Source: Chara braunii (taxonomy: Eukaryota > Streptophyta > Charophyceae > Charales > Characeae). From it: a stretch of DNA of 27,076 nucleotides. Positions 9,241 to 18,149 of this stretch are shown piece after piece (position 1 is the first letter of the stretch; each line of letters starts with the position of its first letter). Both the position numbers and the translations under genes were made by a program. Below the pieces are notes generated by a model. The model made no database searches, was not told the DNA's origin, and saw only the letters and a program-made list of their open reading frames with translations. The stretch covers positions 498,812 through 525,887 of the forward strand of contig BFEA01000447.1 of assembly GCA_003427395.1 (NCBI GenBank), in the 5' to 3' direction.

Positions 9241-9374
9241 TTTTTAAGATTTACTGCAAGATTAATCATTCAGTTTTACTTGCCTTAGTTTCTGTACTAA
9301 ACAATTTCATTTGCCATCTTTAGTTCGAATCAAGTGCTGTAGACATGGGCGTTTTTTTTTTGTTTGTTTGTTTG

Positions 9375-9546
9375 TTTTTAAGCCACCACTACCTTTCCCA
9401 TACGTCGGCTGCGGGCATCTAGTAGCCTACTCCTGAAAAATAGCCGCCACACCGCCGTCGATATTTTTCATCGACGGCGCCTGGCGGCCGAATTTGAATT
9501 TGAGGCCCGCGGCCCCACATATGAGAAAGGTAGTGGTGGTTTAAAA
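9375..9546. mobile_element. MITE-like element with about 30-bp terminal repeats and an internal hairpin
   Basis: The left end TTTTTAAGCCACCACTACC (from 9375) and the right end GGTAGTGGTGGTTTAAAA (to 9546) are inverted repeats continuing through CTTTCCCATACGT/ATATGAGAAAG. Inside, CGCCGTCGAT (9453-9462) and ATCGACGGCG (9470-9479) form a perfect 10-bp stem, enclosed by GCCGCCA (9443-9449) and TGGCGGC (9482-9488). No coding capacity. Confidence 0.75.
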
Positions 9547-9719
9547 GGGCGATGGCCTTGAGGTATTATCATCGGACTAACCAGGGGGAGCTGCGACAGC
9601 TGCCATTTTCTAATGAAGTAAGGTGCTTGGGGGTTCTGTAATGTTGTGTGTGTTTTCCTTGCTTCTCTTTTCAAATTGGGAGTCATCAATATGCAGGAAG
9701 TCTGACTTGTGTAACTCTA

Positions 9720-9790
9720 TATGGGACGCTGGGCCCGGTTCCCAGCACGTGCTGCTCCCGACGAATAGACTGGAGCATTTGTCCCAAGAA
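9720..9790 (+). repeat. Dispersed repeat, copy 1
   Basis: GGGACGCT...CCCG.TT.CCAGCA.GTGC.GCTCCC....AATAGA resembles 23185-23260 in the same orientation at about 70% identity. In this copy GCTGGG and CCCAGC flank the loop. Confidence 0.6.
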
Positions 9791-9894
9791 AAAAAAAGAA
9801 AAAAAAAGCAGGAAGTCTTGGGGAATGAAACTAAGGATATAATTGTACGTCTCTGCTCTTCGTCCTTGACTTACAATGGTCGGGGTGTTAGCAC

Positions 9895-10223
9895 CTAGCG
9901 CTAACCTGCGCTGCGGACCAGCTGGCGAGGCCCGGCTGCACTCCGTAGACTGGGGCAGTGGCATCGTTCGCCATAGCTGCTCCTGGTTATCCTACTGCCC
10001 GTCTGGTTGTTTCGACCAGACGACGGTGCACTTTCCACCTGGCATATCGGGAGACGACACGTGGGTGTGTGGCGTTTTTTTATTCTGCGTTGATCTGACG
10101 GCGCATTCTACAAACGGGGGAGATGGCTTCAATAACTGAATGACAACAGGGTGCGGATGAGTGGCTGTCGACCATTCAGGAGGGTTGCGCTCGCTTGCGA
10201 AGTATCGTGGAGGTTCTGTCCGC
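9895..10223 (+). pseudogene. Upstream copy of the 348-bp tandem duplication, with truncated ORF
   Basis: This stretch recurs at 10243-10571 with a 348-bp offset and about 95% identity. Its ATG at 10123-10125 matches the start of the downstream 161-residue ORF, but a single base difference changes the seventh codon from TTA to TGA. The remaining codons stay in frame to a TAG after about 33 codons. Upstream, GTCTGGT...ACCAGAC forms a perfect hairpin. The duplication carries leader and first codons, so the upstream copy is probably dead. Confidence 0.75.
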
Positions 10224-10470
10224 TTAGGGTCGCGCCTAGCGCCTAGCACTAACCTGCGCTGCGGACCAGCCGGCGAGGCCCGGCTGCACTCCGTAGACTA
10301 GGGCAATGGCATCGTTCGCCATAGCTGCTCCTGGTTATCCTACTGCCCATCTGGTTGTTTTGACCAGACGACGGTGCACTTTCCACCTGGCATATCGGGA
10401 GACGGCACGTGGGTGTGTGGTGTTTATTTATTCTGCGTTGATCTGACGACGCATTCTACAAACGGGGGAG

Positions 10471-10956
10471 ATGGCTTCAATAACTGAATTACAACAGGGT
10501 GCGGATGAGTGGTTGTCGACCATTCAGGAGGGTTGTGCTCGCTTGCGAAGTATCGTGGAGGCTCTGTCCGCAAGGGGAAGAGATTGGCATGAGGTAGAAA
10601 GGGGGGCGGCTGTGCTGATTCCATGGAGGGAGGACGCGATGCAAAGTATATTGGACGTCATCTGGGAATTGGAGGAGGGGCCGGCTCCTCAACTGGTTGA
10701 ATTCATCAACTGGCGGCAAACGGAGACTCTGATGCAGCATTGCTATGACATCTTCCAGGAAGGGCGGGATCTGTGCGAGGCTTGGGAGGCGAGAGCGCTG
10801 ATGCAATTTAACGAGTGCAGTCAGACGCGCAACTCGGGGGATCGACAACTGCCACTTGAGGAAGGCCATACGACAGAGGCGCAGGCAGCGACGAAGGCAT
10901 CAACGGCAACAACAATAACAACAACACCTACAACAACAACAACATATCATCAATAA
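10471..10956 (+). CDS. Uncharacterised 161-residue helical, Thr-tailed protein
   Basis: The ATG at 10471 sits in GGAGATGGC, a favourable eukaryotic start context. I do not recognise the family. Residues 1-115 are predicted by eye to be mostly helical, rich in Glu, Gln, Trp and Leu, with segments such as ADEWLSTIQEGC and CYDIFQEGRDLCEAWEARAL. Residues 135-158 are Ala/Thr-rich because the DNA there becomes ACA/CAA repeats, and the stop comes in that tract. A small helical N-terminus before a low-complexity tract would suit a retroelement Gag-like protein, but no zinc knuckle, protease or RT follows. The reading frame may also be a truncated exon. The leader is duplicated upstream with a stop mutation. 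Confidence 0.45.
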   Translation: MASITELQQGADEWLSTIQEGCARLRSIVEALSARGRDWHEVERGAAVLIPWREDAMQSILDVIWELEEGPAPQLVEFINWRQTETLMQHCYDIFQEGRDLCEAWEARALMQFNECSQTRNSGDRQLPLEEGHTTEAQAATKASTATTITTTPTTTTTYHQ

Positions 10957-11160
10957 CTACAAATTAACACCAACAACGACGGCAGGCGCAGCTATAATGA
11001 CGATAACGACTGCACTATCGCCTATGACAAACGCTCTCATCATCACAACACCACCAGTGGTGCTGGTAGTGGTGACGGCAACAGAGGCGACAACAACAAC
11101 AACAACGAAAGTGACAACAACATCAATAACAACAACAACTACAACAACGACGGCAGCAAC
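10895..11160. repeat. CAA/ACA-rich degenerate repeat
   Basis: Imperfect CAA trinucleotides interspersed with GACGGCA and CACCAC words. One plus frame reads poly-Asn and another poly-Thr; the minus frame reads poly-Val. These are consequences of the trinucleotide bias. Confidence 0.85.
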
Positions 11161-11174
11161 CATGCTGGTGGTTG

Positions 11175-11480
11175 CGGTGTCGGTGCGAATACCCTTACAA
11201 GGGTATCCGCCCTGGTTTTTGCAAGCGGCCAAAAATAAGATAAGTTTAAAGTTTGCGTATACCGCGCAAGTCGCGACAGTGTCTGTGATTTACGTTGACT
11301 GAAGGGTTAACTAGAGTAGAGAGTGTGTGGGCGCGCATGATGATTGAAGAGCCAGCGTGATCGTCGGCCCAATTTTTATTTTCTGATTAAACCAGGATTT
11401 AAAAGACTTCGTCTTTTGATTGATGCGCTTGCCTGTGACTTGTGCGCACGTACGGAGGACGGCGTCGACAACAATGTGAT
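11175..11480 (+). repeat. Dispersed repeat, inverted relative to 4016-4345
   Basis: Near-identical 51-bp core at 11175-11225, then diverged similarity outward through GTTTGCGT, CAAGTCGCG, TTGACTGAAGGGTTA and GTGGGCGCGCA. Beyond about 11480 I cannot follow the match. Confidence 0.75.
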
Positions 11481-11499
11481 TTTGAAAATGTTTCGGTAG

Positions 11500-13090
11500 G
11501 TCTGCGCATCGCGCAGTATCCGTTTTATTTAGGCATCCGTCAAAACTAGACCCGGCCTTGGGTTTAACACTATTGGTTACGGTATCGGACTTCCAACAGA
11601 CAGATTTAGGGATCCGAGCCAGCGGACGGCAACGTGGGACCACCAGAGCGACGTGAAATGAAACCGATGGGTTGAGGGCCCGACGAGGCTATCCTCGCGG
11701 TTCTGGAGTCCACAAGGTTGTGCGGCAAGGGGCCAAGGTAATATTAATGGTCGCTTTTTTTTTTTCTTTTTTTTTTGTTTCACCTCGGACCCCGCGGTTC
11801 CCATTGAGTATGTGCTACTACCAACGAGGCTTTTGTAGAGACTCGCCTTACCTCAACCGTTCTTCAGGCTTTGCACTGGGTCCGACGCCCTCCTACTCGT
11901 CGATGGGTTGGTGTCCTCATAGGTAGCGCGCTGCAGGGCTGTCGGCTTTTTAAAGCTGATCGAGGCGGTAGGTAAGTTTTTTCGCAGTCCTTATCAGATG
12001 TCGACGCCTTTGGCCACCATTCTGCAGCCTGTGTCAACAAGTGTCGTGGTGGTGTGTAGGGGCAGCGCACAGTTTAGCATTGGGCGCAATGATGGAGTGA
12101 GGGGGAAGCAGACCGAAGGCAGGGAGAGATTACGACGAAGGAAACAAGGGTGAGGCAGCCGTGGAAGACGAAGTAAGGGCAAAAAATTGAGATGAGGAGG
12201 AGCGGGCGTTAGAAGCGAGGAACAGGCGCAGTGAAGGGGAATGCACCCAGACGCTAATCGCGTCGGATTCATTTGCGAACTGTGATGGTGGAGAAACGGG
12301 CGCAGTAGACAAAGTACAAAGCGCATTCGTTCGAGAATCGTGTTGGGTAAGAGAAAAGGCGATTCAGGGGTTTTGACCCCGGGAGGTTAGTTTACTTATT
12401 AAATCAGTACTTTAGGAGTTAGTAAGAGAAGAATGTGTGGAAGAGTAGCGATGGTGGAGCGGCGAAGGAGAATGGCAGAAGGGAAGAGTGATTAACTTGC
12501 CCGATTCTTGACAGAAACGGGTGGGATAAAGTTCAAAGTCGAGGTTGTTTAGGATGATGATCCCAAAATTGCGGTTAGTTCGAATAGAGACTTAGTAGGA
12601 TTAGAGTCAAAAAAAAAATAGGCTGCGCGGGGGAGTGAGGAATAAGCGGATGATTGTACTGTTCCGTGTTCCTGTGGAAGGTTGAATATAGTTTAGCGAA
12701 GCGGATTTGAACGAAGAGAAAGTGTAAGTGATGAGGAATTAGGAGACAAGGCAAAGGGAGGTTGCAACTAAACAGATAGGAGGGGGCAAGTGGAAGCGAG
12801 AGAGAGCTTACCTCTGAAGAAGGAGATATGGTACGGACGAGAGGAGGGATGTCAAGCGGTGTACTACTCTTCGATTTAGCAGGGGATAACACGTACCTGG
12901 TCGAGGAAGGAGGGCTTACGGGGCGAGTCGAAAGTCGAGCTACGATGCCATTTTGCGCGAAGTACTAATACGGCAAGTCGGAGAAGCAGCATCTGGCGGT
13001 ATATTTCCGTGTTGTTATGGAAGATTCGTCCCGACTGGCTCAGCCGCTGCTCGGAGTGGAGCAGAGCGGAGGTGTGAAGTTGGGGGCTTA
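11500..13090. other. No gene recognised; purine-rich from 12060
   Basis: 11500-12060 is mixed sequence with no supported ORF. 12060-12950 is GA-rich on the plus strand (many GGAG, GAAG and AGAG words), which yields Ser/Pro/Leu-rich minus frames without family resemblance. It could be a decayed element. Confidence 0.5.
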
Positions 13091-13097
13091 CTTACTG

Positions 13098-13560
13098 GTC
13101 GTACACCGCTGTCGAGCGCATCGACCCTCGCGCGGGCGAGGGCCCTCCCGACTGCGTCACGCAGGAGAAACTTAGGCTTTCAACTTTTTGGAGACAACTC
13201 GGGGACGACACGACAACCCGCGCCGACCCTTCGCCGCTCCGGCCGAGTGCGCCAGCTGTACATCCCCCGGTCCCCTACGACAGGATAGGTTTTCGCGGGG
13301 CACAACTTACCTTCCCTAAGGGGCTGTCACCACCCTTAGGGGCGTATCCCCGCCGAGCTACCAACCCACATGCAAAAGTTTTTAGATGCAATTGCAGAGG
13401 TAGGCCGGCCGAGGGCGTTAGCTCGTTCGCTGTAGCATAGGTACGCATGGTTAAACGCCAAAGTGAACCCGAACGTCGCCCGTCCCTGGGGCGCTGATCT
13501 CCCAGGAATCGGACCGACGTCGGTCGACTAGGACGTGATATTCCATGCGTAAGAAAACCT
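13098..13560 (-). repeat. Structured dispersed element, copy B
   Basis: The reverse complement matches 22243-22675. Shared landmarks are GTCCTAGTCGACCGACG, CTATGCTAC, GAACGAG, AACGCCCTCGGC, CACCTCTGCAATTGC (near match), TAGCTCGGCGGGGATACGCC, GGTAAGT, CCTATCCTGTCGTAGGGG and GCACTCGGCCGGAGCGGC. A hairpin CCCTAAGGG (13314-13322) / CCCTTAGGG (13333-13341) replaces an unrelated stem in copy A at the same place. The ATG-led frame of copy A is not kept here, which argues for a non-coding element. Confidence 0.8.
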
Positions 13561-14230
13561 CAATCAATCCTAGTCCCTTCTTCCAAAGACAATCAAAAGT
13601 TAAACATCAAAGGAAGACTCAGGTCAACGTAAGCTGACATATATTCTGAGATCAACTTATATGTAATACAATCATGCATACCACTCGTCCCGATCAATTT
13701 GATAAGGGTTGATTTGACTTCCATCCAACAACGACACATGTGAGTTGACTCGCCTTCGGACATCACTTATCAACAAAAGGATAAAAGCATGACTTATACA
13801 CGATGCGAAGCTCAAAAGGCGTCTGACTAAAGTGCCTACACCCTACTTGCCAGACGGTTGGACTGTCACGACTTTTTCGACTTGATGAGATGCGTTGCCA
13901 AGTTCCTTCATCCCACCGCATGGTGACTGCAAGCAAAGAAATACGGACATCCCAACCCTCAAGTAGAGTTAGGATCACATTGTTCTAACGATGCCATCAC
14001 TACCTTTCTAACTTCGGTGTGAATGCCATTTGCAAGTAGTCCGGCTACCACTATAGGATTCATTACTCGACTTGAACGACCGAACGTTGAATACCTCATT
14101 AAGGTCGAGGGTCCATTTTCAAATCTTGTTGGTCACTTTGTCCTCCTGCGCAATGATTACTTTTTCTGTCTCACGAATGATGAAATATCGGTCTGCGATA
14201 TAAAGATATTCAAGGCAATGCTTTAGTTAC
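13561..14230. other. No feature recognised
   Basis: AT-richer mixed sequence with short ORFs only. None shows a known motif. It flanks the dispersed element and has no homologue elsewhere in the window that I could find. Confidence 0.5.
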
Positions 14231-14265
14231 ATTTTTTCCCGTCAACTAGTCTGATCGTCCCAGGC

Positions 14266-14285
14266 TTGCACTTCTTATGGTGCAA
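14266..14285. repeat. Hairpin with TTCTTATG loop (1)
   Basis: TTGCAC (14266-14271) pairs perfectly with GTGCAA (14280-14285) around TTCTTATG. The same 8-nt loop occurs in the next hairpin with a different stem. Its complement, CATAAGAA, overlaps the conserved loop of the 19561-20285 array. Confidence 0.7.
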
Positions 14286-14343
14286 CCCTATCCGCGAAGG
14301 TAGTGCCTAGTTGCACTCCGTCCATAGCTAGTGATCGCACGAA

Positions 14344-14364
14344 CTGGGCTTCTTATGGCCCCAG
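14344..14364. repeat. Hairpin with TTCTTATG loop (2)
   Basis: CTGGGC (14344-14349) pairs with GCC(C)CAG (14358-14364), with one bulged C, around TTCTTATG. It is 78 bp from the preceding relative. Confidence 0.65.
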
Positions 14365-14369
14365 CTCCT

Positions 14370-15290
14370 CATTCATCTGTGGCTCCTAAAACGATCACTA
14401 GAAGAGTAAACTATAGCGGTTCTTCTTAACGTAAGCCGTCAAGAACTTAACGCCTTCCGTGAATAGCACACGTCCATCCCCTAGGAGGTGGTCTGGGATA
14501 CCCTTCGTCCTCGCCCGAGCGAACCTCGGATCTCAGAAGTCGGGCTGGCTCCACCACGACAGCATGGTATCCCCCCGCCTAAGCGGTCCACTCCGAGTCG
14601 TTAACAGGGTCGGCNCCTAAGGCAACGAACCCCCGCCTTAGATGCCTCCTAGGGAAAGGAAATGCACTTACCACAGCAGACGGTCAACCCCTTTTCGCCT
14701 GACGTCAAGAGCGAACCTAGACGACGGGGGAGGTCACAGAGAAAAAGGCAATCAGACAGACGGGCATAGATAGAGAGAGACATTCGGAAAAGAATGGGTA
14801 GCCTCAGAAAAAATCTATGTCCGATTCACTTCTTCTCCTTTGCGTGATCGCTCCGTTTCTCGTCGTCTACTGTCTTCCCATCCTTTCAGCATACACATAA
14901 GTGAGTGACAAAAAAAATAATTATCATTCCGTTCACTCTCGCTGACATGATTGAATCTCCATTTTTCAAGCACCCTTCTACTTACCTGCACATCAGATCA
15001 ACCAACAAGTTCAAAAGAAAACAATGCAGTCCCAAACCCCGGTCAGACTCCCATTCACACGTGCATGCCCACATCTCCTCTACCTTTTCAATGAGCGTCC
15101 AAAGAACAGGGTCAAGCAAGTGTGGGTTCACACAGGTATGAAGAGGATCAAGTCAGGCTAACTGACCTTGAGTGAAGCTGAACCAAAGATAGCAAACGGC
15201 CCACTCAAGAAAGCCATACAAACCACACTCCAAATGAGACGATCGCCACAGTGAGCTGTCAGAGAAGTAATCCACACCACTTCTTGGTAG
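14370..15290. other. No gene recognised; isolated hairpins
   Basis: CTAAGGC (14617-14623) pairs with GCCTTAG (14635-14641). 14740-15290 is mixed and CA-rich, with only short unrecognised frames. Confidence 0.45.
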
Positions 15291-15299
15291 CGATCGCTT

Positions 15300-15800
15300 G
15301 TCACAACACCTTCACAACCACAGTCACCTCTCAAAAAGTCTAACGACACTTTGACGTCACCGCCTCACGTCACCAACACCACCACACCGGTAGTATCTCT
15401 ACCGCACCGATGCACCACCGCCGCAATATGCGGACAACACAACGCCAACACCACCTCAAAGTACACCCCTCCTAATTGATGCTCCTCAAGACTGTCGTTG
15501 CCGCCGCAAAACCCGGATAGCACTTCCACACCACTGCAGGAAAACCCAACTGCCGTCGCAAAGCGGGCAGTACCTCCCCTACACACTTCCCAAAGATGGA
15601 TGTCGCCGCCAAGAAGGCCACGCAGCATCTCCCCTACACTCCTCCAAGTGCAGCGGCAGCTATGACTGCCCTTACTCTCACACTCCCTGCAGACCTCCAG
15701 CGCTCCTCTCTCTCTCCACCCTGTTGAGATGGCGGCTATGGCTGTGTTTCACAGCTATGGCCACCTCCAGCAGTCCTCCCCTCCCTCTCTTGCAGACTTC
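15300..15800. repeat. Degenerate minisatellite of about 50 bp
   Basis: Recurring blocks of GCCGCCGCAA or GCCGTCGCAA, then GG.AG.AC.TCCCCTACAC and CTCC or TTCC, spaced about 50-53 bp. They are clearest from 15495 to 15660 and fade on both sides. The minus-strand Gly/Val/Cys-rich frame follows from this bias. Confidence 0.55.
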
Positions 15801-15924
15801 CACCAGCAACACCGCCCCACAGCAGCAACCAGCCAGCATTCACTCAAGTGAATGCCTCAGCAACACTGCCACAACTTGTGAGTCTGCTGGGTGGAATGTT
15901 GGCTTTAATAGCCAGTCGAGAGCA

Positions 15925-16412
15925 TGTGGGCAACTGCTTTGCCCACAGCCAGAACTCGGAATGAGGCCTGGCCCTTGATTTCGGACGAGATCAAGGGCCG
16001 AGAAACTTGATGTTCCCCTAGGGGAACCAGGTTCCTGGCCTTAGTAATGCATCTGGTCGCTACCCCCGACCAGACGCAGCCTCAACTGACTGTATAGAGC
16101 CAGGTAGAGCAGGCTGTTGAAGTTCAACAGTCTGCTGCCTGCTCAGGATCCAGATGCTTCTAGTGCTGCATCTGGTCCTGCATCGCGGAGAGATTCGCGA
16201 CCCCTTTTATTTCTTTCTTTCTTTTTTGTTCTTTTTTTTTTTTTCGTTTTTGTGAGGGGCAACTCGTTTTCAAAACGAGCAGCCTCTGTGTCATTTCACA
16301 GAGTCGAACTGGAGTCAAGCTCAGCAGGGGTTTTCTTGCCCCGCGCCCGTACCCGGACACCTACGGTGCCAGGTGCAGGCGGCCGTCTGCAGCCCGTTGC
16401 TCAACCAACGGG
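15925..16412. repeat. Hairpin cluster, left part
   Basis: Perfect short inverted repeats lie close together: TGTGGGCAA 15925-15933/15939-15947; GGCCCTTGAT 15970-15979/15990-15999; palindrome GTTCCCCTAGGGGAAC 16012-16027; TCTGGTCG 16052-16059/16067-16074; GAGCAGGC 16107-16114/16137-16144 enclosing CTGTTGAA 16114-16121/16123-16130; CCAGATGC 16150-16157/16168-16175; CTCGTTTT 16263-16270/16272-16279; CTCTGTG 16284-16290/16297-16303; CCCGTTG 16393-16399/16406-16412. Stem sequences are unrelated to one another. Confidence 0.8.
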
Positions 16413-16422
16413 TGCAGGTAAG

Positions 16423-16424
<2 letters not shown>

Positions 16425-16470
<46 letters not shown>

Positions 16471-16500
16471 NCNCNCACACACACACACACACACACACAC
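16425..16500. repeat. (CT)n, N-containing junction, (CA)n
   Basis: CT repeat, then N bases at 16471, 16473 and 16475, then CA repeat. The N pattern shows the assembler could not choose between the two repeat motifs. Confidence 0.9.
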
Positions 16501-16538
16501 CTGTCTCTTATACACATCTAGATGTGTATAAGAGACAG
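16501..16538. other. Nextera mosaic-end junction (assembly artefact)
   Basis: CTGTCTCTTATACACATCT at 16501-16519 is followed directly by its reverse complement AGATGTGTATAAGAGACAG at 16520-16538. This is the known Tn5 mosaic-end duplex left at circularisation junctions of Nextera mate-pair libraries. It is synthetic, so the sequences on its two sides may not be neighbours in the genome. Confidence 0.97.
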
Positions 16539-16552
16539 CTCTCTCTCTCTAG

Positions 16553-16554
<2 letters not shown>

Positions 16555-16588
<34 letters not shown>
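16555..16588. repeat. (CA)n microsatellite
   Basis: About 16 CA units just right of the adapter junction and a short CT run. Confidence 0.95.
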
Positions 16589-16590
<2 letters not shown>

Positions 16591-16603
16591 GCGCGATGTA
16601 TAG

Positions 16604-17808
16604 ATCCACCTCTGGGGGTGGATTCATTTGCTCCCCACCCAGACTGTCGAGGCCCAGCCTCCTGAAGAGTCGGTGTGAGTCCGACGAAACAGTCTGGCGC
16701 AGTCACGTCCGCCCATTCGTTCGAAACGAACGGGCACTAAAAAAACAAAAATGTTAATCGAATCTAAAAAAAAAATATCCTAAAAAAATTCTAAACAAAA
16801 TCTAGCCAGAGAAAACGAAACAAAAAGAAAAGAACAAACCCTACCTGCGTGGATGCCCGTTTCTAACGGACGCCTATCATTTCACTGGAAACTTTAACTT
16901 CCCAGTCACCTCGGAACGCGCCACATGGCGCATTGTTTTGTTTTACTTTGTTTATTTTTTTTCTATTTTTTTTTTTTTTTTCTTAACTGATTTCATTCAC
17001 TCCCGTTCGTCTGAAATGAATGGGTGCCTAATCAGCCAGGCACCAGGGTCGGGGTCCTGCTAGCAAAAGGATAGGATCGAGCCCCTGAATCTGGTTGTGT
17101 TTTATGCCGAGATGCATAAAGCAGTTCAATCTCAATTTCCTGCACATTTCCATAAATTCGTCCAGATTCAGGCATTCTATCCGATCCTCTCTGCTAGTGG
17201 GACCACGCCCCAAAAGGGAATCTAACACAAAATCTGAAAAAAAGGAGAAAAAAAAAAACAACAAAAGCAGAAAAAACGACTTACCGTTTCTGCTGAACAG
17301 TCGCCCGTTTCGTCGGGCGCTGTTGAGACTGCAGGGGCTGAAAACGCCCTGTTTCCCCCCCCCCATGCTGTGCCACATAGCGCTTCGTGTGGGCTAGCTT
17401 TTAGTCCTAATTTTATTTTTTTTTATTTTATTTTTCTAAAATTTAAAATAAAACAAAAAAGTCTTGATTCGGACGTGTCACCCTCACGCAAGGGCCACTT
17501 TGATCTACGCGCGGCAGATCTCAGCCGCGCGTTCTTAAGGATCGCGTGGCCGAGATCGGCCGCGCCCAACTGCCTGGGGCTGCTAAAAAAGGAGCTAGCC
17601 TAGCAGACTTCGTGCAACCAAGCTTGATTCCTGAACTTGTAGGGTGAAAGTCATGTGGCGGTACCTACTGGGCTAGCTCCTATTACAGGAACTAAGCCCG
17701 CAGCTCTTCTATAAGAAGAGTTGTCTCCCTGTAGCCCGCCCGACACAACTAGGCAAGCACGGTCCTCCTCACCTTAGCCGCGCCGCCTGTCGCCTCGGTA
17801 GGCGGCGC
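16604..17808. repeat. Hairpin cluster, right part
   Basis: Short inverted repeats: ATCCACC 16604-16610/16617-16623; GCCCATTCGTT against AACGAACGGGC across 16711-16735 with one mismatch; CCGTT 16857-16861/16865-16869; GCGCCA 16918-16923/16926-16931; AACAG+CGCCCG 17296-17307 against CGGGCG+CTGTT 17314-17324; CGCGCGGC 17508-17515/17524-17531; GGCCGA 17548-17553/17556-17561; CTCTTCT 17704-17710/17714-17720; GCGCCGCCT 17780-17788/17800-17808. Intervening DNA is A/T-rich. No protein-coding signal. Confidence 0.8.
17051..17204 (-). mobile_element. Relative of the 7508-7617 element with longer inverted arms
   Basis: 17051-17094 and 17162-17204 are reverse complements over about 43 bp with several mismatches (GATCGAGCCCCTGAATCTGG versus CCAGATTCAGGCATTCTATC). 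The minus strand matches 7508-7617 from TCCCACTAGCA through GAGATTGAACTGC. The minus-strand frame reads EDRIECLNLDEFMEMCRKLR and the other copy gives a similar frame. Most differences are non-synonymous, so coding is doubtful. Confidence 0.65.
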
Positions 17809-18091
17809 ACCGTTGTGGCTTGGCTAGGTGACCCGCGGATGACCACGAGACTGTCTCGGTCCTCCGTACGGAGCAGACCTCGTGACCCAATATCAAGTGC
17901 GTACCCCCTTATCTTCCTTATCAAGGCCCTGAATCGCGCGGCTGCTAAGCCGCACGACATCATTTTAGATAGTCTACGTCTAGTTCTAACTTTTTCAGGC
18001 CCACGCACCACTGCGACCTCGCGGAGAAACGCGGACGCCAATGCCGACTCCCACTATCTCGGATAAACGACGATGACATCACACATCAGCA

Positions 18092-18147
18092 ACGTCACAT
18101 GTCAATGACGTCGTATGTCAATGACGTCATACGTCATCGACGTCAGG
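18092..18147. promoter_or_regulatory. Tandem 16-bp units with TGACGTCA-type sites
   Basis: Units starting ACGTC lie at 18092, 18108, 18124 and 18140 (16-bp period). The junctions create AATGACGTCG (18105-18114), the perfect palindrome TGACGTCA near 18122-18129, and ATCGACGTCA. TGACGTCA is the classic bZIP (CREB/ATF, plant TGA-type) binding palindrome. A regulatory role is inference; a CG-containing minisatellite would look the same. Confidence 0.5.
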
Positions 18148-18149
18148 CT

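Noticed and set aside
10957-11232. Minus-strand poly-Val ORF resembling a membrane protein
   Set aside because: Hydrophobicity comes from the complement of the CAA repeat, not from a real membrane segment.
15925-17808. CRISPR array
   Set aside because: Stems and intervals are all different, with no constant repeat and no cas genes. The context is eukaryotic.
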